DNA from: Bacteroidota bacterium
Lineage (GTDB): Bacteria > Bacteroidota > Bacteroidia > Flavobacteriales > Weeksellaceae
Length of the DNA stretch: 39,124 bases
Assembly (NCBI GenBank): GCA_023458415.1
Contig: JAEWZO010000035.1
Location: 1-39,124 of the forward strand
Reading direction: 5' to 3'
Shown: one piece after another, positions 33,679 through 39,124 of the stretch
Layout: every line of letters starts with the position of its first letter
Numbering within the stretch: position 1 is the stretch's first letter
Notes under the pieces: model-generated
Seen by the model: only the letters and a program-made list of their open reading frames with translations
What the model was told of the DNA's origin: nothing
Databases searched by the model: none
Position numbers and translations under genes: made by a program

Positions 33679-33826
33679 GGGCGTGCCCTGTTTTTCCCTG
33701 GCTAAACCTTCAGTTTTCCGGTGCGAAACAGGTCGGTCTTCGGCAAGTCGCTTTTTTCTTGGCGGCGGCGGAGCCGCCGCCAAGAAAAAGAGCTCCAACA
33801 ATTGCCTGCGCCCTCACGCGGGGCAG
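33679..33826. repeat. Structured GC-rich intergenic element with 17-bp hairpin
   Basis: The 225-bp gap before the metH N-terminal gene holds GGGCGTGCCC at one end (33679-33688) and a CGGGGCA at the other; TGCCCTG and CGGGGCA form near-matching terminal inverted repeats. In the centre, 33753-33769 pairs perfectly with 33773-33789 around a GGA loop: TTTTTCTT then GGCGGCGGC, mirrored. The hairpin is flanked by T on the left and A on the right, so it is not a terminator. Downstream (33846-33876) is a second, AT-rich hairpin, GAATTTTGAAA/TTTCAGAATTC. Confidence 0.55.
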
Positions 33827-33895
33827 AAATAAAATAGAAAATTCGGAATTTTGAAATAAGAAATTTTTCAGAATTCAAACATAGAAAAATAGAGT

Positions 33896-34912
33896 ATGAA
33901 AAATACAGAACAGTTATACAAAGCGTTATCGGAAAGAATTCTCGTGCTCGACGGTGCGATGGGAACAATGATTCAGCGCTACAAACTTGAAGAAGACGAT
34001 TACCGCGGCGAACGCTTCAAAAATTGGGAACATCCCGTAAAAGGTAACAACGATTTGCTTTCCTTAACGCGTCCCGATATTATTGAGGCCATTCACAGAG
34101 AGTATCTCGAAGCCGGCGCCGACATAATCGAGACCAATACTTTTTCCGCCACAACCATCGCAATGGCCGATTATCACATGGAAGAACTGGCTTACGAACT
34201 GAACTTCGAATCCGCAAAAATTGCAAGGGCCGTTTGTGATGAATCCACCGCAAAAAATCCTGAAAAGCCAAGATTCGTGGCAGGTTCAATCGGTCCGACA
34301 AATAAAACGGCCTCACTTTCTCCGGATGTAAACGATCCCGGCTTTCGGGCTATTACTTTTGATGAATTGAGAATCGCGTACAAACAGCAGTGTGAAGGAC
34401 TTTTAGACGGCGGCGCAGATATTCTGTTGGTTGAAACCATTTTCGATACGCTGAATGCAAAAGCCGCACTTTTCGCAATTGATGAAATTCAGGAAGAACG
34501 CGGGATTCGAATTCCAATCATGGTTTCGGGTACAATTACCGATGCTTCAGGAAGAACACTTAGCGGACAAACCGCAGAAGCATTCCTCATTACTGTGTCT
34601 CATCTGGATTTATTGAGTGTCGGATTCAACTGTGCTTTGGGTGCGAAACAATTGGCTCCCTATTTAGAAACCATCGCCGATAAATCTGAGTTTTATGTTT
34701 CCGCATATCCAAATGCTGGATTGCCAAACGCCTTCGGAAAATATGATGAATCGCCGGAATTTATGGCTGAACAGATAAGAGAATATGCCGAGAAGCAACT
34801 CATTAACATTATCGGCGGCTGCTGTGGAACCACACCGCCTCATATTAAAGCAATTGCCGATTTGGTGAAAGATTATGAGCCGCGAAAGGTTAGAAGTTTT
34901 GAAAAGATTTGA
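33896..34912 (+). CDS. metH: Methionine synthase N-terminal part (homocysteine-binding domain)
   Basis: A 338-aa homocysteine S-methyltransferase domain, equal to the first module of cobalamin-dependent MetH. ILVLDGAMGTMIQRYKLEE, DIIETNTFSATTIAMADY, VAGSIGPTNKTASLSPDV and MVSGTITDASGRTLSGQT are typical. The zinc ligands are Cys246 (SVGFNCALG) and Cys309-Cys310 (IIGGCCGTTP). It ends cleanly at the domain boundary, and the folate, cobalamin and activation domains are encoded separately at 36075-38732. The split form is known in Flavobacteriia. The desaturase gene between the halves is the unusual point. Confidence 0.92.
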   Translation: MKNTEQLYKALSERILVLDGAMGTMIQRYKLEEDDYRGERFKNWEHPVKGNNDLLSLTRPDIIEAIHREYLEAGADIIETNTFSATTIAMADYHMEELAYELNFESAKIARAVCDESTAKNPEKPRFVAGSIGPTNKTASLSPDVNDPGFRAITFDELRIAYKQQCEGLLDGGADILLVETIFDTLNAKAALFAIDEIQEERGIRIPIMVSGTITDASGRTLSGQTAEAFLITVSHLDLLSVGFNCALGAKQLAPYLETIADKSEFYVSAYPNAGLPNAFGKYDESPEFMAEQIREYAEKQLINIIGGCCGTTPPHIKAIADLVKDYEPRKVRSFEKI

Positions 34913-34971
34913 AGAAAACCTAAAAATAGTTTAGCAGCAGTAATTCATATTTTAGCGATAAAATATCGAAG

Positions 34972-36069
34972 ATGCAGAAGCCACAATACAATAAAATTCA
35001 GGAAGATAATAAACTGTTCAGCGAGTTGAGAAAGCGAGTTAACAATAGAGTACAGGCAATTCCGGAAAACCGCGATATCTACATTCAGATTAAAGCGATG
35101 GTTTTGCCGTTGTTGTATTTCGGGCTTTATTTCTTGGCTTTGTTCAGTGCGCAAAATACGGGAGTGTACATGATTTCTTTCGTGTTGATGGGAATTACAC
35201 TGGTTCTCATTTATCTGAATTTAATTCACGAAGCGGCTCACAATAATATTTTCAAGAATAAAAAACTGAATGACGCTGTTCTCAAAATTTTCGATTTTGT
35301 CGGAGCGAATTCCTATATCTGGAAAAAACGGCATATCGTAAGTCACCACGCCTATCCTAATGTTGACGGTTGGGACACAGACATCGAACAAAGCGGCGTT
35401 CTGAAAATTTATCCTCACATCGAGCCAAAAGGAATTCAGAAAATTCAACACCGAGTATTTTTTCTGATTTATCCTCTTTACCTTTTCAACTGGATGTTTA
35501 TACGCGATTTCCGTGATTTTTTCGATAAAGAAAGAGTGATTAATAAAACGCAGGGAGAAATTCCGGTAAAAGAAAAAGTAAGAATGATTCTTTTTAAAGC
35601 TTTTTACTTTTTCTATCAGATTTTTGTGCCGGTTCTGTTCTTCGGCGTTTCCTGGAAATTGGCGTTTGGCGCATGGTTTTTACAGATCATCGTTGCCAGT
35701 ATTTTTGCCTTATTCGTGTTGTTGCCGCTTCATCCACTTCCGGAAAACGAATTTCCGATTCTCGACGAAAAAAACGGATTGCCGTACAGCTGGCTGCGTC
35801 ATCAGTTCGAAGTAACCAATGATTTGAAGGAGAATAATTGGTTTGTGCGTCATGTTTTGGGGAACTTTAATTTCCATGTGGCACATCATCTTTTCCCGAA
35901 TTACAGCTATGCCTATTATCACGAAATAACCGACGAAATAAAACTTTTTGCCAAAGAACATCAGTTTAATTACAAGCAGTTTCCAATGACGGTCGCGCTG
36001 CGAAAACATTACGAATTATTAGAATCAAACGCAACTTCCATTGGTGAAGTGATGGAGGAAGCGATGTAA
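34972..36069 (+). CDS. Membrane fatty-acid desaturase
   Basis: A 365-aa integral membrane diiron desaturase. The three histidine boxes are present: HEAAH (86-90), HIVSHH (121-126) and HVAHH (302-306), and RHQFEVTND (about 276-284) is typical of acyl-CoA/linoleoyl-CoA-type front-end desaturases. Hydrophobic pairs lie at about 42-60/66-84 and 208-226/232-252. It introduces a double bond into membrane acyl chains using O2 and electrons from a ferredoxin or cytochrome b5-like donor. It sits 59 bp after the metH N-part and 5 bp before the metH C-part. A weak TATTTTAG box (34948-34955) could drive it separately. Confidence 0.93.
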   Translation: MQKPQYNKIQEDNKLFSELRKRVNNRVQAIPENRDIYIQIKAMVLPLLYFGLYFLALFSAQNTGVYMISFVLMGITLVLIYLNLIHEAAHNNIFKNKKLNDAVLKIFDFVGANSYIWKKRHIVSHHAYPNVDGWDTDIEQSGVLKIYPHIEPKGIQKIQHRVFFLIYPLYLFNWMFIRDFRDFFDKERVINKTQGEIPVKEKVRMILFKAFYFFYQIFVPVLFFGVSWKLAFGAWFLQIIVASIFALFVLLPLHPLPENEFPILDEKNGLPYSWLRHQFEVTNDLKENNWFVRHVLGNFNFHVAHHLFPNYSYAYYHEITDEIKLFAKEHQFNYKQFPMTVALRKHYELLESNATSIGEVMEEAM

Positions 36070-36074
36070 AAAAA

Positions 36075-38732
36075 ATGAAATACCTAAAACTCTCCGGACT
36101 TGAACCTTTAGTCATCACTCCGGAATCCAATTTTATCAATGTTGGTGAAAGAACCAATGTCGCAGGATCCAAAAAATTTCTGCGCCTAATTAAAGAAGAA
36201 AAATTTTCTGAAGCGCTCGATATTGCGAGAGATCAGGTGGAAGGCGGCGCACAGATTCTCGATGTCAACTTTGACGACGGACTTCTTGATGGGAAATACT
36301 GCATGGTAAAATTCCTCAATCTCATCGCTTCTGAACCCGATATTGCACGAATTCCGATGATGATCGATTCCTCAAAATGGGAAATCCTCGAAGCCGGACT
36401 TCAGGTCGTTCAGGGAAAATGTGTCGTGAATTCCATCAGTTTAAAAGAAGGTGAGGACGAATTTATTCGACACGCAAAAATTATTAAACGTTACGGCGCT
36501 GCAGCTATCGTAATGGCGTTCGATGAGGTGGGACAGGCCGATAACCTGGAAAGAAGAATCGAAATCGCAAAACGGTCCTATGATATTTTGGTGAACAAAG
36601 TCGGTTTCCCGGCGGAAGATATTATTTTCGACCTTAATATTTTCCCTGTCGCAACCGGAATGGAAGAACACCGAAGAAATGCCCTGGATTTTATTGAAGG
36701 CACAAAATGGGTACGCGAAAATCTGCCGCATGTATCCGTTTCGGGTGGAGTTTCTAACGTTTCTTTTTCTTTCCGCGGAAATGACACGGTGCGAGAAGCG
36801 ATGCATTCTGTTTTTCTGTATCATGCAATAAAAGCGGGAATGAATATGGGAATTGTAAATCCTGCGATGCTCGAAGTTTACGACGAAATTCCCAAAGATT
36901 TGCTGGAATTGGTGGAAGATGTGATGCTTGATAGACGCGATGATGCAACAGAAAGACTTTTGGATTATTCCGAAAAGCATAAATCAAAAAAGAAAGAAAT
37001 TGTCGAAGATTTGCAATGGCGTAAAAATCCTTTGCAGGAACGAATTACACATGGTTTGGTGAAAGGAATCGACCGTTTTATTGAAGAAGATGTTGAAGAA
37101 GCCCGCAAATCAGTAACGCGGCCGCTTGAAGTTATCGAAGGACATTTGATGACCGGAATGGGCGTTGTTGGAGATCTTTTCGGCTCCGGAAAAATGTTTC
37201 TTCCGCAAGTGGTGAAATCGGCAAGAGTGATGAAAAAAGCAGTGGCTTACCTGCAACCGTTTATTGAAGCAGAGAAAGATTCAACGCAGAAATCCAACGG
37301 TAGAATTTTGATGGCGACGGTGAAAGGCGATGTTCACGATATCGGAAAAAATATTGTGAGCGTGGTTTTGGGCTGCAACAATTACGAAATTGTGGATTTA
37401 GGCGTGATGGTTCCAGCTGAAAAAATTATTCAGGCGGCGATTGATGAAAATGTGGATGTTATTGGATTAAGCGGATTGATTACACCAAGCTTGGATGAAA
37501 TGGTTCATATTGCGGATGAACTTCAGCGCAAAAACCTGGATTTTCCTTTGATGATTGGTGGTGCAACCACTTCAAAAGCGCATACCGCGGTTAAGATTGA
37601 TCCGAAATACAAAAATTCCGTGGTACACGTGAACGATGCATCCAGAGCGGTTGGTGTGGTCAGTTCCCTGTTGAGCGGCAAAAAACTTGAGTTTAAACAA
37701 AACCTTAAAACAGAATATGCAGATTTCCGAGAAAAATTTCTGAGCCGTCAAACTGAAAAAGAATACGTTTCCATTGCGGAAGCGCGAAAAAATAAATTCA
37801 AAATCGACTGGCAAAATGAAGAAATTTTCAAACCGAAACAATTAGGTGTAAAGGTTATTGAAAATCAGAATCTGGAGGAGTTATTGCCGTTCATCGACTG
37901 GTCGCCGTTTTTCAGAAGCTGGGATCTCCACGGAAAATTTCCTGCAATTCTAAATGATGAAGTTGTGGGAGAACATGCAACTGAATTATACAAAGAAGCC
38001 CAGAAAATGCTTCAAAAAATCCTCAGCGAAAAACTTTTGACAGCCAAAGCAGTTTTTGGAATTTTTCCTGCAAACGCTGATGAAAACGATGATATTCTCG
38101 TAAATAATATAGCGGGTGAAACGGTTAAGTTTCATACTCTTCGTCAACAGCTGAAAAAATCGGAAGGAAAGGAATATTTGGCACTTTCGGATTTTATCGC
38201 ACCACAAAATTCCGGAAAGGAAGATTATATCGGGACTTTCTGCGTTACCGCAGGTTTCGGTACAGAAGAACTCGCAAAAAAGTATTACGATGAACACGAC
38301 GATTATTCTGCAATTATGGTAAAAGCATTGGCTGACCGCCTTGCTGAAGCGTATGCTGAATATCTTCATCACCAGATCCGCACAGATTTTTGGGGTTACG
38401 CCTCAGATGAAAATTTTAAAAATGATGACCTGATTGCAGAAAAATATTTAGGAATTCGTCCCGCTCCAGGTTATCCAGCTTGTCCCGACCATCTGGAAAA
38501 GCAAACCATCTGGAAATTATTAGATGTAGAAGAAAACATTGGAGTGCAGCTTACAGAAGGACTTGCGATGTTTCCGACTGCCTCGGTTTCGGGATATTAT
38601 TTTGCCAATCCAAAGTCAAAATATTTTGGTGTTGGGAAAATCACCGAAGAGCAATTAGCAGATTATGCCCGTCGTAAAAATGTGGATATTGAATTTGCCA
38701 GAAAATGGCTTTCCCCAAACTTAGCCGATTAA
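36075..38732 (+). CDS. metH: Methionine synthase C-terminal part (folate, cobalamin, activation domains)
   Basis: An 885-aa protein that completes MetH. Order: pterin-binding methyl-THF domain (about 10-290; FINVGERTNVAGSKKF, MMIDSSKWEILEAGLQ, DLNIFPVATGMEEH), four-helix cap (about 320-400), B12-binding domain with the base-off motif D-x-H-x-x-G (Asp419, axial His421, Gly424), GLSGLITPS and GGATTSKAHTAVKI, then the SAM-dependent reactivation domain (about 560-885; WSPFFRSWDLHG, IRPAPGYPACPDH, GYYFANPKSKYF). It transfers the methyl group of methyl-THF to homocysteine bound by the separate N-part, so the two must associate. MetF follows. Confidence 0.96.
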   Translation: MKYLKLSGLEPLVITPESNFINVGERTNVAGSKKFLRLIKEEKFSEALDIARDQVEGGAQILDVNFDDGLLDGKYCMVKFLNLIASEPDIARIPMMIDSSKWEILEAGLQVVQGKCVVNSISLKEGEDEFIRHAKIIKRYGAAAIVMAFDEVGQADNLERRIEIAKRSYDILVNKVGFPAEDIIFDLNIFPVATGMEEHRRNALDFIEGTKWVRENLPHVSVSGGVSNVSFSFRGNDTVREAMHSVFLYHAIKAGMNMGIVNPAMLEVYDEIPKDLLELVEDVMLDRRDDATERLLDYSEKHKSKKKEIVEDLQWRKNPLQERITHGLVKGIDRFIEEDVEEARKSVTRPLEVIEGHLMTGMGVVGDLFGSGKMFLPQVVKSARVMKKAVAYLQPFIEAEKDSTQKSNGRILMATVKGDVHDIGKNIVSVVLGCNNYEIVDLGVMVPAEKIIQAAIDENVDVIGLSGLITPSLDEMVHIADELQRKNLDFPLMIGGATTSKAHTAVKIDPKYKNSVVHVNDASRAVGVVSSLLSGKKLEFKQNLKTEYADFREKFLSRQTEKEYVSIAEARKNKFKIDWQNEEIFKPKQLGVKVIENQNLEELLPFIDWSPFFRSWDLHGKFPAILNDEVVGEHATELYKEAQKMLQKILSEKLLTAKAVFGIFPANADENDDILVNNIAGETVKFHTLRQQLKKSEGKEYLALSDFIAPQNSGKEDYIGTFCVTAGFGTEELAKKYYDEHDDYSAIMVKALADRLAEAYAEYLHHQIRTDFWGYASDENFKNDDLIAEKYLGIRPAPGYPACPDHLEKQTIWKLLDVEENIGVQLTEGLAMFPTASVSGYYFANPKSKYFGVGKITEEQLADYARRKNVDIEFARKWLSPNLAD

Positions 38733-38753
38733 TAAAACTAAAAACTGAAATCT

Positions 38754-38778
38754 GATGTCCTGAATCTGACATCTTTTT
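38754..38778 (+). terminator. Weak hairpin with T-run between metH and metF
   Basis: GATGTC / GACATC stem with an 8-nt loop and five T, just before metF. The stem is only 6 bp, so it may partially attenuate rather than end the message. Confidence 0.3.
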
Positions 38779-38783
38779 AACAA

Positions 38784-39124
38784 ATGAAAATCACCGATCA
38801 TATAAAAAACGCCAACGGCAAAACCTTGTTTTCACTCGAAGTAATTCCGCCAACAAAAGGAACCGGAATTGAAGATTTGTACAAAAATATCGATCCTTTA
38901 ATGGAGTTCAAACCACCATTTATTGATGTGACGACTTCCCGTGAAGAATATGTGTACATCGAAAAAGGCAATGGTTTAATGGAAAGAAAAATCACCAGAA
39001 TGCGTCCCGGAACTTTGGGAATTTGTGCGTCCATTCAGCATAAATACAATGTTGATACCGTTCCGCATGTTTTATGTGGCGGTTTTTCAAAGGAAGAAAC
39101 CGAATATCTTCTGGTCGACTGTCT
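38784..39124 (+). CDS. metF: Methylenetetrahydrofolate reductase (partial, N-terminal)
   Basis: The first 113 codons of a MetF-type reductase that makes methyl-THF for MetH. The opening MKITDHIKNANGKTLFSLEVIPPTKG carries the conserved catalytic Glu of the EV/EF-PP motif, and PPFIDVTTSREEY and the VPHVLCGGFSKEETEYLL helix fit the TIM-barrel FAD enzyme. The rest lies beyond the window. It is the last visible member of the methionine block, 51 bp after metH. Confidence 0.93.
   Translation, partial: MKITDHIKNANGKTLFSLEVIPPTKGTGIEDLYKNIDPLMEFKPPFIDVTTSREEYVYIEKGNGLMERKITRMRPGTLGICASIQHKYNVDTVPHVLCGGFSKEETEYLLVDC

Noticed and set aside
33753..33789. GC-rich hairpin as a rho-independent terminator after the sulfhydrylase gene
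   Set aside because: It is preceded by T-run and followed by A-run on both strands, the opposite of the terminator layout; treated as a repeat-like element.
33896..38732. metH split as a frameshift or assembly break
   Set aside because: The halves are separated by a complete desaturase gene, each has its own start and stop, and the cut is at a domain boundary known to be split in Flavobacteriia.
1..39124. CRISPR arrays, tRNA/rRNA genes, insertion sequences, prophage or defence genes
   Set aside because: No regularly spaced repeats with spacers, no cloverleaf-like or rRNA-like intergenic sequence and no transposase, integrase or known defence protein were seen.

Overview
The window reads as a chromosomal segment of a Bacteroidota bacterium, most likely family Weeksellaceae (Chryseobacterium/Elizabethkingia/Kaistella group). 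Four things support this. The DNA is AT-rich. There are no clear Shine-Dalgarno sequences, and many genes instead have a TAnnTTTG -7 element. There is a TonB-type outer-membrane barrel protein. The glycosylasparaginase closely resembles the enzyme known from Elizabethkingia (Flavobacterium) meningoseptica. No rRNA, tRNA, CRISPR array, insertion sequence, prophage or defence island was seen, and no gene-free stretch exceeds about 230 bases.

Layout. 1-4060: end of the ribosomal/RNA polymerase operon (rpoA tail, rplQ), a small lipoprotein, enolase and citrate synthase, separated by clear hairpin terminators. 4127-8624: a small-molecule catabolic block with two arginine-deiminase-fold hydrolases (one CtlX-like), a Tat-exported glycosylasparaginase with CutC, and a lipoprotein esterase. 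8687-11451: an outer-membrane barrel receptor and a DoxX protein, with an operator-like repeat array upstream. 11683-14326: recJ-nadD-DUF3817 operon. 14433-19017: three genes for translation or ribosome-stall factors (ABC-F/YbiT-like, SmpB, YebC) around a major OmpA-family protein with Ca-binding-type repeats. 19044-26391: a GNAT enzyme, then a divergent RDD / SpoIIM-like / polytopic protein / DUF4129 / DUF4350 / MoxR ATPase / DUF58 cluster, a poorly understood envelope-associated AAA+ system, followed by OsmC. 26849-29452: a GH63-like glucosidase. 29576-39124: a methionine regulon.

The methionine region is the most coherent system. A well-formed promoter (TTTG-N19-TATTTTTG) precedes an S-box SAM riboswitch. 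The riboswitch leads into metX (apparently TTG-started), an ACT-homoserine dehydrogenase that lacks an aspartokinase domain, and a MetZ-type sulfhydrylase, coupled by 11-bp and 1-bp overlaps. Next come a cobalamin-dependent methionine synthase split into two genes with a fatty-acid desaturase gene between them, and the start of metF. Together they cover aspartate semialdehyde to homoserine, O-acetylhomoserine, homocysteine and methionine, plus the methyl-folate supply.

The most notable points for a second look are: the asymmetric ABC-F protein with one intact and one degenerate composite ATP site; the split metH interrupted by a desaturase; the ACT-only homoserine dehydrogenase; two structured intergenic repeat-like elements (5051-5125 and 33679-33826); and the MoxR/DUF58/SpoIIM/RDD cluster.
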